64,000 nucleotides of DNA, from assembly GCA_002049495.1 (NCBI GenBank), contig LLYS01000007.1:44637-108636 (forward strand). The letters are read 5' to 3'. This DNA is from Epsilonproteobacteria bacterium tcs-49. GTDB taxonomy: Bacteria > Campylobacterota > Campylobacteria > Campylobacterales > Sulfurovaceae. Numbering within the stretch: position 1 is the first letter of the stretch; each line of letters begins with the position of its first letter. The notes under the pieces were generated by a model. The model was not told the DNA's origin and searched no databases. It saw nothing but the letters and a program-made list of their open reading frames with translations. Below are positions 53,861 to 62,923 of this stretch, piece after piece. Position numbers and translations under genes: made by a program.

Positions 53861-56275
53861 CTAGAGATAGTTGACCAAGGAGAGTTTTTGTATCTTAGAC
53901 ATGCTTGAAAGCATCGCTTCATAGTTAAGCTGCAGCTGATTGAGGTTCATCACCGCTTCCGCGTAATCCACGTCGATAATGTCCGAGCGCAGGGTTTTGG
54001 TATGCACCTCCAGCGTTTCGTTTCGACTGATCTGATAATCAAAACTCTGTGACGTCGCCCCGATCTCGGTGTGTTTTCTAACGGTGTGATCGAAAACATG
54101 CTCAAACTGGTCAAGCAGATTCTGTATCCCCACGCTTCTTTGCATATCGGGATGCCCTTCGCCGTCGGGTCGCTTGAACCCGCGACGTACCGATTCGATC
54201 GCTTCATCGATCATGGAAAACATATCGATATGCACGTCATCGACGGTCAGGGCGTTGTTCTCCATAAAGCTCATACTCGATGCGGGGGCACCGAAATCAC
54301 CGCTGTTGGCGTCACTCATGGCAAAACGCACGTTGGTATCTGCTACCGCCGTATCCTTCAGGGTCAATTTACCGTTTTGGTCGATAAAAACATCCATCCG
54401 CGCCGTTGCCGCATCGGCGTTGGCGTTGTAATCCGTACGGTCACCCGCCGCCGGGATCTGGTTGGTCGTCAACATGGCGACTACGTCTTCCAACTGCTTA
54501 TACGTCATCTCGTCGGGCTGGGTTTGGATCTCTTCGCCGATATCGTAACTGCCGTTTGTATTGGCATCGTTATATTCGGCATTTAAAACATTGAACGTGC
54601 TATCCACCGCCCCGTCTTTGTCGCTGTCGACATCCACCTGAACGTTGCCTGCGTTAAAGGTGATAGTAGCGCTTCTTTCGGTACCGCTGATATCGGTATA
54701 ATCCAGATCCAGGGTCGTTCCCACCATCGTACCGCCGCTGGCCACTTCGCTAAGCTTGGTGGTATCTTTCGCATACTCATTGGTCGCCGAAACCACCTGG
54801 GCGACGTTGGAGCGCAGATAGGAGTCCTCATGCTCAAACTCCACGCGCTGCATGGAAGCGACGTCGTTACCAAAACCGGTGACGGGGTTGTTGGCCGCAT
54901 CCTGGGCTTCCAGAGTGATCGCAAAGTTTCCGGTAGTACTTTTGTCATCGATCTGGATCTTGCCGTCTTTGGTTATGCTGGCGTTGACATTGCCGAAGTT
55001 GGCTTCGATGGAGGTCAAAAGATCATCGACGTTGCTGCCCGCTACGGCCAGGTTCACATTGACCGCCGCACCCGTAGTATCGGTACCGCTGAAGTTGATA
55101 TGATCCACTTCCGAGGGGAGGATATCTCCCAGGGGCGTCGTCTCTTCCGCGACCTTTTCATCGGTACGCAGACTGGAGTTGATTTGATGGCGGTTTGGAT
55201 CAAACTGGTCCTGCATCGCCGTCACACTCTGCATGGTCGGCACGTACTGGTAGGGACTTTTGGTAAACTCTTTTATCTGTGCGCCGCTTGCTACAAGCGC
55301 GTCTACGTCGTTATTGGCCGTATTGGAACCGAACATATGAAAATCAAGCTTACTGCTGCCTTGCTGCAGATCCGTAATCTCGATACGCCCGTTGTTCAGC
55401 TGTACGTCTACGACCTGGTTATTGCTGGTATTGCCGTATGCTTCCCCGATCTGTTTGAGCAAAGAATCGACCGTATTGTCCGTGGGGACGGAGATCACAT
55501 CTTTAAAGGTTTTTCCGCTGCTTTGGGTTCCGCTGACATAGAAGTTGTAATTGCCGTCATTGGTTTCGTCGAGGTCGTTGTCCCCCACCAGATCGCGGAT
55601 CGTATCTTCCGCCGTGATATAAACCTCCTTGGGATCATCCGCGATATCGACCGGGTCCATCACGTCCGGGTGGAGTTCACGCTGATTATACAACACGACG
55701 TTGGTCGTGATTTTTTTGCTGTAATCGCTATCCTGCCCCAAAAACAGCTCCTGCCCCGTTACGTTGTATGCCTGGCGCACGTCCGAAGCGGTCAGGGCTT
55801 CGATATCAAGATCGTTTCCGTTATAGGTACCGTCTTCGGAAATAGGCTTGACCGAGGTAGCGGACCCCGAGAAAAGAAACTCCCCGTTGATATTGGTATT
55901 GGCCAGTGCCATCAGGTGGTCTCTGATCCCTTCAAGCTCCGTAGCGATCGCCCCGTAACTGGTGCTACTGTGCGATTCACTGGCGGCGTAGATCAGCTTT
56001 GTTTTAAACTTATCCAGCGACGTCGTGATATCATTGAGCGTTGTATCGGTATGGTTGGCAAACTTCTGCGCAGAGGTCATGTTTGACGTCGTCTGCTTCA
56101 AAGTATTGATCTCTTGATCCAGCCGGAGGGTATTGATAAATGCCGTGGGGTCTTCGTTGCCGAATTTGATCTTCAAACCGGAATTGATCTGTCCCAAAAC
56201 ATCGTTCATACCACCGCTTACACGCTGCTGGTTGTTGTAGTAATTGTTAAATCTGTATGATTCCGTAACTCTCAT
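53861..56275 (-). CDS. flgL: Flagellar hook-associated protein 3 (FlgL)
   Basis: 804 residues, large as in other Campylobacterota. The N-terminal flagellin-like D0/D1 region (INSGLKIKFGNEDPTAFINTLRLDQEI, about 30-56) and C-terminal coil (YAEAVMNLNQLQLNYEAMLSSMSKIQKLSLVNYL) bracket a long Asp/Asn/Thr-rich variable domain exposed on the filament junction. AAGGA precedes the ATG and a sigma-54 promoter lies upstream. It is isolated from the flgI-flgK cluster. Confidence 0.93.
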   Translation of the reverse strand: MRVTESYRFNNYYNNQQRVSGGMNDVLGQINSGLKIKFGNEDPTAFINTLRLDQEINTLKQTTSNMTSAQKFANHTDTTLNDITTSLDKFKTKLIYAASESHSSTSYGAIATELEGIRDHLMALANTNINGEFLFSGSATSVKPISEDGTYNGNDLDIEALTASDVRQAYNVTGQELFLGQDSDYSKKITTNVVLYNQRELHPDVMDPVDIADDPKEVYITAEDTIRDLVGDNDLDETNDGNYNFYVSGTQSSGKTFKDVISVPTDNTVDSLLKQIGEAYGNTSNNQVVDVQLNNGRIEITDLQQGSSKLDFHMFGSNTANNDVDALVASGAQIKEFTKSPYQYVPTMQSVTAMQDQFDPNRHQINSSLRTDEKVAEETTPLGDILPSEVDHINFSGTDTTGAAVNVNLAVAGSNVDDLLTSIEANFGNVNASITKDGKIQIDDKSTTGNFAITLEAQDAANNPVTGFGNDVASMQRVEFEHEDSYLRSNVAQVVSATNEYAKDTTKLSEVASGGTMVGTTLDLDYTDISGTERSATITFNAGNVQVDVDSDKDGAVDSTFNVLNAEYNDANTNGSYDIGEEIQTQPDEMTYKQLEDVVAMLTTNQIPAAGDRTDYNANADAATARMDVFIDQNGKLTLKDTAVADTNVRFAMSDANSGDFGAPASSMSFMENNALTVDDVHIDMFSMIDEAIESVRRGFKRPDGEGHPDMQRSVGIQNLLDQFEHVFDHTVRKHTEIGATSQSFDYQISRNETLEVHTKTLRSDIIDVDYAEAVMNLNQLQLNYEAMLSSMSKIQKLSLVNYL

Positions 56276-56354
56276 GATACATCCTTGTTATCACTCTTGG
56301 ACCGCGTAACCGCAGCCGCAATGCTTATACGTATAGCGCTTTTTTACATTAAAA

Positions 56355-56368
56355 GCAAATATAATTCC
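56355..56368 (-). promoter_or_regulatory. Sigma-54 promoter of flgL
   Basis: On the minus strand GGAATTATATTTGC has the -24 GG (56367-56368) and -12 GC (56355-56356) with exactly ten bases between, followed by TTTTA. The expected start point leaves a leader of about 70 bases to the flgL ATG. Confidence 0.75.
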
Positions 56369-56434
56369 ACTATTTATAAAGTTTTCTTAACTACTCATAT
56401 AGTATCGGTTTTTCGTAACTTTTGTGAAATTTTC

Positions 56435-56463
56435 TTGATCTTTGAAATAAAAAAGAGTAGAAT
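56435..56463 (+). promoter_or_regulatory. Sigma-70 promoter of hup
   Basis: TTGATC (56435-56440), a 17-base AT-rich spacer, and TAGAAT (56458-56463), 31 bases before the hup ATG. Confidence 0.55.
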
Positions 56464-56493
56464 GGCTAAAAAGACCTAAAAAAGGATACTTCC

Positions 56494-56769
56494 ATGAAAA
56501 AAGCCGAGTTCGTACAAACACTTGCTCAAAAAGCCGGTTTATCAAAAAAGGATGCGGAAGTTGCCCTCAACGCAACTCTGGAAACGATTGAAGAAGCATT
56601 GGTAAAGGGTGATAATGTCAACTTTATCGGCTTCGGAAGCTTTTCCACGACGCAAAGAGCCGCAAGAAAAGCGAAAGTCCCCGGAACGGATAAAGTGGTA
56701 GACGTTCCCGCGACAAAAGCGGTTAAATTCAAAGTCGGCAAGCAATTGAAAGACGCCGTCGCAAAATAA
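56494..56769 (+). CDS. hup: DNA-binding protein HU
   Basis: 91 residues; homodimeric nucleoid protein that bends DNA. KAEFVQTLAQKAGLSKKDAE and the GFGSF turn followed by the beta-arm (VPGTDKVVDVPATKAVKF) are typical of HU. AAAGGA precedes the ATG. It is followed by two tRNA genes. Confidence 0.96.
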   Translation: MKKAEFVQTLAQKAGLSKKDAEVALNATLETIEEALVKGDNVNFIGFGSFSTTQRAARKAKVPGTDKVVDVPATKAVKFKVGKQLKDAVAK

Positions 56770-56829
56770 GCTGGGTTTAATAATATTACTGTACAATTTC
56801 ACCATCTTTTTAAACACAACGTAATTTGT

Positions 56830-56915
56830 GCCCGGATGGTGAAATTGGTAGACACGTTAGACTCAAAATCTGATGAGCTTTGCTCGTGCCGGTTCGAATC
56901 CGGCTCCGGGTACCA
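56830..56915 (+). tRNA. tRNA-Leu (anticodon CAA)
   Basis: Acceptor stem GCCCGGA/TCCGGGT, anticodon stem TTAGA/TCTGA around loop CTCAAAA (anticodon CAA), a long class II variable arm, T-loop GTTCGAATC, and an encoded CCA end at 56913-56915. TACAAT at 56792-56797 is the likely -10. Confidence 0.97.
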
Positions 56916-56921
56916 TCAGGC

Positions 56922-56998
56922 GCGGGAATAGCTCAGTTGGCTAGAGCGTCAGCCTTCCAAGCTGAGGGTCGCCGGTTCGAGTCCGGTTTCCCGCTCCA
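56922..56998 (+). tRNA. tRNA-Gly (anticodon TCC)
   Basis: Acceptor stem GCGGGAA/TTCCCGC, anticodon stem TCAGC/GCTGA around loop CTTCCAA (anticodon TCC), T-loop GTTCGAGTC, and an encoded CCA. It starts six bases after tRNA-Leu, so they share a transcript. Confidence 0.97.
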
Positions 56999-57018
56999 CT
57001 TTTTATTTTCCACCCTTT

Positions 57019-57243
57019 TTATTTTTTTACCCATTCCCCGTTTTTTTTGTGATATACGTTTTTGACGGCGCTCCAAGCCACTTTGTGCGCAACCTCTTCG
57101 CGCGATGCGTTGCCCGTACGATCCCGTGGATCGGCATACTCTTCCCACGCATTGTTGAACGCTTCTTTATAGATATCCTGCGCAGCGTCGGGGAGATTGT
57201 CCCGAACCTGTTTTGGCAGCTGCGTTTTGGTTTTGTAAGGCAT
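57019..57243 (-). CDS. chaB: ChaB family protein
   Basis: 74 residues with the ChaB pattern: PYKTKTQLPKQVRDNLPDAAQDIYKEAFNNAW, then AHKVAWSAVKNVYHKKNGEWVKK. E. coli ChaB was named from cation-transport regulation, but its biochemical role is unclear and chaA is absent here. AAAGGAGG precedes the ATG. It is transcribed toward the tRNA genes. Confidence 0.9.
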   Translation of the reverse strand: MPYKTKTQLPKQVRDNLPDAAQDIYKEAFNNAWEEYADPRDRTGNASREEVAHKVAWSAVKNVYHKKNGEWVKK

Positions 57244-57373
57244 AGGTCCTCCTTTACGTTTTTTTCATTATATCTCTATCTTTCGAGGTTGTAAAGTACA
57301 CTTTTTGGAAGCCTTAACAAACTATATATAAATTTATTGTACACTATGGGAGTTACAAAGCAGGAGAGAAAGC

Positions 57374-58474
57374 GTGTCCTTCGTACATCGTCTACAAAAC
57401 CATATCGATCCCCTCAAAGGTGAAAGCCTTCAAACAAAAAAGGCGTTTCAGCACTGGTACAATGAAGCGAAAGTTTCCCAAATTCGCTACATCTCTTTTT
57501 TGACCGCCGCTTTATATCTGCTTTATGCCCGTCTGGATCAAAGCGTCGCTCCCGCGCAGGTACAAGCGACGATGGTGATTATCCACGGCTATCTGCTGCC
57601 GCTGCTTCTGCTTGTCATCGGAGCTATGAGCTTTTTCCCTTTTCTCCACTCCATGATGAGAAAAACCCTGACCGTGGCCCCGATAGGTGCGGCCGGGGCA
57701 AATCTCTATCTGGCGATAGGCAGCGGAAATTTTTTCCTCTACGCCCCTGAGCTGTATCTGATCATTGTTTGGACTTTGACCATCTCGGGATTGCCGCTGC
57801 GTTTTGCAACCTTCAGTGCCCTGGCTACGACAGCACTGGTGACGCTGTTTACCCTCTGGTATCCCTTTGAAAAAGATATCATTTCCATGCACTTTTTATG
57901 GGTTCTCTCCTCCTTTTCTTTCGGGTTTTTAAATGCGCTTGTCATGGAGAGGACCTATAAATCCCTGTTTTTACGGCAGCGGTCGTTGGAACTCTCTGCC
58001 ACGGTGGACGGACTCACCTCCATCTGGAACCGCTATAAAATCGAAAATATTTTTAACGACGAGATGCTCCGTACCCGGCGATACGGTAAGGGTTTTTCCG
58101 TTATTTTGCTTGATATCGACCATTTCAAAGAGGTGAACGACAGCTACGGCCACGCGGCGGGAGACGTACTGCTCAAAGAGTTTAGCTCCGTTTTACGCCA
58201 GGGAGTACGGCAAACAGATCATATCGGCCGCTTTGGAGGCGAGGAATTTTTGATCATACTCCCCGAAACCGCTTTGCAACAAGCCCTTACCGTCGCAAAA
58301 TCGCTCAAAGAAAAGATCAACGGCTACAGATTCACTTCCATCGGCTACAAAACGGCAAGTTTCGGCGTAACGCAATACCACAAAGGAGAAACGATGCTGG
58401 AAACGATGAACCGTGCCGACAAAGCACTTTATCTTGCTAAAAACAATGGAAGAGATCGAATAGAATCTTTGTGA
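57374..58474 (+). CDS. Membrane diguanylate cyclase (GGDEF)
   Basis: 366 residues. Residues about 35-200 hold six or so hydrophobic helices forming an N-terminal membrane sensor; the GGDEF domain follows with active site GGEEF at 288-292 and I-site RQTD five residues before. c-di-GMP synthesis is expected. The start is GTG at 57374 with AGGAGAG upstream; TACACT at 57340-57345 is a possible -10. No receiver or EAL domain. Confidence 0.92.
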   Translation: MSFVHRLQNHIDPLKGESLQTKKAFQHWYNEAKVSQIRYISFLTAALYLLYARLDQSVAPAQVQATMVIIHGYLLPLLLLVIGAMSFFPFLHSMMRKTLTVAPIGAAGANLYLAIGSGNFFLYAPELYLIIVWTLTISGLPLRFATFSALATTALVTLFTLWYPFEKDIISMHFLWVLSSFSFGFLNALVMERTYKSLFLRQRSLELSATVDGLTSIWNRYKIENIFNDEMLRTRRYGKGFSVILLDIDHFKEVNDSYGHAAGDVLLKEFSSVLRQGVRQTDHIGRFGGEEFLIILPETALQQALTVAKSLKEKINGYRFTSIGYKTASFGVTQYHKGETMLETMNRADKALYLAKNNGRDRIESL

Positions 58475-58510
58475 TTTGGGTGGTTAAATAGTGTAGAATG
58501 CGTATATCCA

Positions 58511-58587
58511 TGGTCGGAGTGGCCAGATTCGAACTGACGACCTCTACCACCCCAAGGTAGCGCGCTACCAGGCTGCGCCACACCCCG
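58511..58587 (-). tRNA. tRNA-Pro (anticodon GGG)
   Basis: On the minus strand, acceptor CGGGGTG/CACTCCG, anticodon stem CTACC/GGTAG around loop TTGGGGT (anticodon GGG), T-arm GTCAG-TTCGAAT-CTGGC, and an encoded CCA at 58513-58511. It is a stand-alone gene. Confidence 0.95.
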
Positions 58588-58603
58588 ACGTAATGGAGTT
58601 GCA

Positions 58604-58631
58604 ATTATACTTGCTTTTCCTTAAAGTTCAA
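58604..58631 (-). promoter_or_regulatory. Sigma-70 promoter of tRNA-Pro
   Basis: Minus-strand TTGAAC (58631-58626), a 16-base spacer and TATAAT (58609-58604), 17 bases before the mature tRNA end. Confidence 0.6.
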
Positions 58632-58701
58632 TTAGATTACCGAAAATTTCACTTGTAATATAAAAATATTTATCCAGTTAAAAAACAGACACCTTTTTTG
58701 A

Positions 58702-58707
58702 TATAAT
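58702..58707 (+). promoter_or_regulatory. -10 element (TATAAT) of the histidine kinase gene
   Basis: TTGATATAATATA lies 35 bases before the GTG start, after a T-run. Confidence 0.5.
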
Positions 58708-58742
58708 ATATTAGTTTTATATTTACGTTAGGTGGTACACTA

Positions 58743-60854
58743 GTGAGACTTAAGTTCATAGCGACCTTTATCATAACCATTCTTATCATTGTCGGCGGTT
58801 TATGGTATGAGAAAAAGCTTCGTATCACCCAGCACCTGCAAGAGCGTACCAAACAGATCGTACTGAACTACCGTTCGCTTTACAACGAACACAAGACAAT
58901 AGCCGATATCATTTACAAAACCACCATCTATACTCCGGAGATTATCGATCTTTATGCCCGGCTCCCCCAAAGCGACTCGGCCAAGCGCGACGTGCTGCGT
59001 GAAGAGCTTTACGATAAGCTCAAAGAGCGCTACAGCATGCTCAAACATTACGACGTCAAGCAGTTGCACTTTCACCTTCCCGATAGTATCAGTTTTTTGC
59101 GTTTCCACCGGCGCGGGCTCTATGGAGACGATCTCAGCGGCGTCAGGGAAACGATAAATTACGTTAATACGTATAAACGCCCCATCGACGGCTTTGAAGA
59201 GGGGCGCATCTACAACGGTTACCGCTTTGTTTACCCCATTTTCGATTATGACAACCGCTTTCTCGGCTCCGTAGAGATCTCTTTTAGTACTATGGCACTT
59301 AACAGCCAGTTTATCAACCATTACGGGCAGGTTTCTCATTTTCTCATCTCCAAAGACCTGGTGGAGCGCAAAGTCTTTTCCAAGGAGCAAAACAACTACA
59401 TCCCCTCTCCTTTGCCCGGCTTTTACTTTGAACGCAGCGTCGACGAAAAGGTCATGGGAGAGGCCCGCGACTATGCGCACAAAAAGCTTTCAAAAACCCG
59501 ATCGGCACGCCTTGAAAAGCGGATCTTCAAAGGAAAAAACTTTTCAATTTACAATGAGTACCAAAGCTCCATTACCACCTTTATACCCGTCAAAAACCCC
59601 GTCACCCACAAGGTAGCGGGTTGCCTTTTGGTGCACAGTACCCCCTACTATATTCTGAACAAAACCAAAAATTTCTATGCCGCGGTTGCGGGCAGTATCC
59701 TCTTTTTGGGATTGATCTTTCTCTTTCTTTACAAGATCACCCAAAGCAGAAAAAAGTTGACCAAGCGCAACCAGACTCTGCAAACACTGTTTCAGGAGGT
59801 TGACAGCGGAATCGGGTTGATCGACCTAAACGGCCGCTTTATCAAAGTCAATAAAAAATTTGCCCAACTCCTGGGGTACGATAAAGAAGCGCTGCTGGAT
59901 AAAAGCTGTCAGGAACTGCTGATCAAGGAGCAGCAAACAAAGTTTGAAAAAGCACTGCGCATCACCCGCAAAAAAGGGTTGCTCTCGCGTATGAAAAACC
60001 TTTATCTGCATAGCTCCGGTGACAGATTGCACTTTGAAACCTCGCTCAAGCTTCTCTCCTCCCGTGACAGTTTCATCATCGTCATCAACTCTATCGAGAA
60101 GAAACTGCAGCTTGAATCGCTCAACGAGATCCTCGAAGCCAAGGTCAAAGAACAGGTACGAAAAATCCGCATCCAAGACGAGATCATGCTCAAACAAAAC
60201 CGCCTTGCCGCGATGGGGGAGATGATCGGCTCCATCGCCCATCAATGGCGGCAACCGCTCAATGCGCTCGATACAAACTTGGAAGCACTTTTGCAAGAGT
60301 ACAGAAGTGGAAGTATCGATGAAATCTTCATCACCGACTTTATCGAAAACAACCAAAAACTCATCGCGCTGATGCACCAAACCATCGATGACTTTCGAAA
60401 CTTTTTTAAAGAGGATCGGCAAAAAAGCAGCTTCAGCGTAAGCAAAGTGATCGACAACACCCTTTTTGTCCAGGCGACACAGCTTGAAAGCTACAACATT
60501 ACCCTGGAGCTCAAAGGTGAGGATTTCCGCATATATGGCTATGAAAGCGAATTTTTACAAGTGATGCTTAACCTGATCAACAACGCCAAAGATGCCATCG
60601 TCGAACGCAGAATTCCCGATGGACATATCACCGTAGAGATGAAAGATGATCAGGTGATTATCTCCGACAACGCCAAAGGAATTTCGGAAGATATCATCAA
60701 TAAAATATTTGATCCCTATATCACGACAAAAGCCTACGGTACGGGAATCGGCCTCTATATGGTCAAGCAGATCCTTGCCAAGATCAAAGCGCGCATCAGT
60801 GTCAAAAACGGCTTGGAGGGAGCGATCTTTACCATCACCTTTTCCAAACAGTAG
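58743..60854 (+). CDS. Membrane sensor histidine kinase with Cache-like and PAS domains
   Basis: 703 residues. Two membrane helices (about 4-20 and 316-334) enclose a periplasmic Cache-like sensor (FHLPDSISFLRFHRR and YRFVYPIFDYDNRFLGSVEISF). A PAS domain (about 345-450), a coiled coil, the H box with His500 in GSIAHQWRQPLNALD, and an ATPase domain with NLINNAKDA and GTGIGLYM follow. The HQWRQPL H-box is common in Campylobacterota kinases. There is no receiver, and no response-regulator gene is adjacent, so its partner is elsewhere. The start is GTG at 58743 behind AGGTGG. Confidence 0.93.
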   Translation: MRLKFIATFIITILIIVGGLWYEKKLRITQHLQERTKQIVLNYRSLYNEHKTIADIIYKTTIYTPEIIDLYARLPQSDSAKRDVLREELYDKLKERYSMLKHYDVKQLHFHLPDSISFLRFHRRGLYGDDLSGVRETINYVNTYKRPIDGFEEGRIYNGYRFVYPIFDYDNRFLGSVEISFSTMALNSQFINHYGQVSHFLISKDLVERKVFSKEQNNYIPSPLPGFYFERSVDEKVMGEARDYAHKKLSKTRSARLEKRIFKGKNFSIYNEYQSSITTFIPVKNPVTHKVAGCLLVHSTPYYILNKTKNFYAAVAGSILFLGLIFLFLYKITQSRKKLTKRNQTLQTLFQEVDSGIGLIDLNGRFIKVNKKFAQLLGYDKEALLDKSCQELLIKEQQTKFEKALRITRKKGLLSRMKNLYLHSSGDRLHFETSLKLLSSRDSFIIVINSIEKKLQLESLNEILEAKVKEQVRKIRIQDEIMLKQNRLAAMGEMIGSIAHQWRQPLNALDTNLEALLQEYRSGSIDEIFITDFIENNQKLIALMHQTIDDFRNFFKEDRQKSSFSVSKVIDNTLFVQATQLESYNITLELKGEDFRIYGYESEFLQVMLNLINNAKDAIVERRIPDGHITVEMKDDQVIISDNAKGISEDIINKIFDPYITTKAYGTGIGLYMVKQILAKIKARISVKNGLEGAIFTITFSKQ

Positions 60855-62789
60855 CTAACCTTGCTGTAGCTCCTCTTCCAGTTCCAGCAGCTCCAGGTAG
60901 CGCTCGCTTTTAGCCTCATACTCCGCCTGTGCCGCTTCCAACTCTTCGCTCACGGCCTGCAAGCCCCGCTCCTTGTAGCATTCCGGATCGCTCAAACACG
61001 CCGTCAACTCGTCGACTTTGACCTCAAGCGCATCCACCTGTTCGGGCAGCGCGTCAAGTTCGCGCTGATCTTTGTAGCTGAGCTTTTTGGCTTTGGCCTT
61101 GGGCTTTTGCTCTTTTTTCCCGCTACTTTCGACTTTGAAATTCTCCAGCGAATCGATCTCCTTTTCAAGTTCGAGGTAGTGGCTGTACGCCTGGTGGCTC
61201 TCTTCGATGACACCGTCTCCTTTGAAGATAAAGAGTTTGTTGGCGATCTTGTCCACAAAGTAGCGGTCGTGGCTGACAAACAAAAGCGCACCTTTGAAGT
61301 TGCGCAATTTCTGTTCTAAGATATTGATCGTGGGGATATCCAGATCGTTGGTGGGTTCATCCAAAATCAGACAATCCACCTTTTTGGTAAACAGCAGCGC
61401 CAGTGCTACGCGGTTTTTCTCCCCGCCGCTGAGTACGCCGATCTTTTTGGTCAAATGCTCCTTTGGGAAAAGGAAATTTTTCAAATAGCCGTACACATGC
61501 ATATTGCGCCCCTCTACCTCCACGATGTCGCCGCCGTTGGGGCAAAAGACCTCGATGAGCGTCTTGCTGTCATCCAGCATCTCCCTGTGCTGGTCAAAAT
61601 ACCCGATGGTGATTTTGCCCATCTTGATGACGCCGCTATCTGGCTGCAGCCGCCCCAGCAGAAGCTTTAACAGCGTGGATTTTCCGCTGCCGTTTTTGCC
61701 CACGATAGCGATCTTGTCCCGCTGTAAAATACGGCTGCTGAAATCCTCTATGAGGTTTTTCTCGGCGATGGAGTAGCTTAGATGCTCGATCTCGAAAAGC
61801 ATCTTCTTTTTATTGTCTTTTTTCTCCCCGATAAAGTGCAGTTTCTCCCGCTCGAGCTGGACTTTCATTTTACGGATTACGCCGGGGTTTTTCTTGGCCT
61901 GTTCGCGCAGTTCCATCACCCGCTGCTTTCGCCCCTCGTCGCGTTTAAGCCGCGCTTTAACCCCCTTGGCCAGCCACGCCTCCTCGTCTTTGAGCAGCCG
62001 CAGCAGGTTTTCATGCTGCTTTTGCATCGCCTGCATACGCTGCTCCTTTTGCTCCAGGTAGCTGCTGTAGCCGCCTTTGTACGAGATCAGCTTGCAATCA
62101 TCCACCTCCACGATGCGGGTGGCGAGATTGTCGATAAAGTAGCGGTCGTGGGAGATAAAGATCAACGTAAAGTTTTCCTTTAGCAGGATCTGTTCTAAAA
62201 ACTCCACCATATAGACATCAAGGTGGTTGGTGGGCTCATCCAAAATCAACACGTCGGGTTTTTTCAGCAGCAGCGACCCCAGCGCCACACGCCGCTGCTC
62301 GCCTCCACTGAGCGAACTGACCAGACGGTCCTCGTACTGCTTCAAGTCAAACTCCTGCAGCACCCGCTCGATGCGATTGTCCAGATTCCACGCGTTGTGA
62401 AAATCCAAAAAGGCGTTGAGTTTGTTGTGTTCGGCCAAAAGTTCGGCGTTTTCAAAATCCTCCGCGATTTTGACGCTGAGTTCGTCGTAGCGCTGCTTGG
62501 CCTCTTTGAGGTGGTGCAGCTCGTTTTCTATGGCTTGCTTTACGGTGGTGTCGAGGTCAAACTTGGGGTTTTGCCCCAGCATTCCGATCTCGATGCTTTG
62601 ATCGATGATCACTTTCCCCTGATCGGGTTCTACATCGCCGGTGATGATTTTGAGCAGGGTGGATTTGCCCGTGCCGTTTTGGCCGAAAAGCCCTACCCGT
62701 TCCCCCTCCTGCAGGTGGAATTCCACCTCATCGAGAAGCAGTTTGACGTCATATTGTTTTTTGATGGAGAATAGATCGATAAGTGCCAT
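60855..62789 (-). CDS. ABC-F family ATPase (Uup-like)
   Basis: 644 residues with two ATP-binding cassettes and no membrane domain. First cassette: Walker A GQNGTGKST (36-44), signature LSGGEQRR. Second: GKNGSGKST, LSGGEKNR. The linker between is charged and helical, and the C-terminal 80 residues form a coiled coil as in Uup. ABC-F proteins act on the ribosome or, for Uup, on branched DNA and translation stress. The stop abuts that of the histidine kinase gene with no bases between. Confidence 0.92.
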   Translation of the reverse strand: MALIDLFSIKKQYDVKLLLDEVEFHLQEGERVGLFGQNGTGKSTLLKIITGDVEPDQGKVIIDQSIEIGMLGQNPKFDLDTTVKQAIENELHHLKEAKQRYDELSVKIAEDFENAELLAEHNKLNAFLDFHNAWNLDNRIERVLQEFDLKQYEDRLVSSLSGGEQRRVALGSLLLKKPDVLILDEPTNHLDVYMVEFLEQILLKENFTLIFISHDRYFIDNLATRIVEVDDCKLISYKGGYSSYLEQKEQRMQAMQKQHENLLRLLKDEEAWLAKGVKARLKRDEGRKQRVMELREQAKKNPGVIRKMKVQLEREKLHFIGEKKDNKKKMLFEIEHLSYSIAEKNLIEDFSSRILQRDKIAIVGKNGSGKSTLLKLLLGRLQPDSGVIKMGKITIGYFDQHREMLDDSKTLIEVFCPNGGDIVEVEGRNMHVYGYLKNFLFPKEHLTKKIGVLSGGEKNRVALALLFTKKVDCLILDEPTNDLDIPTINILEQKLRNFKGALLFVSHDRYFVDKIANKLFIFKGDGVIEESHQAYSHYLELEKEIDSLENFKVESSGKKEQKPKAKAKKLSYKDQRELDALPEQVDALEVKVDELTACLSDPECYKERGLQAVSEELEAAQAEYEAKSERYLELLELEEELQQG

Positions 62790-62923
62790 ATATATCCTGT
62801 TGCTTTGCTGTGTTTTCTGACGAAATTATAGCAAAGTATCACTCCATCGCCTAACGGCGCCCCCCTACAGCATATTGCGTAATATTTTTGTTATAAATAT
62901 GTGACATTTTCTGAAAGGTATAT

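Noticed and set aside
54830..56086. 418-codon plus-strand open frame opposite flgL
   Set aside because: Shadow of flgL; flgL has both conserved ends and a sigma-54 promoter.
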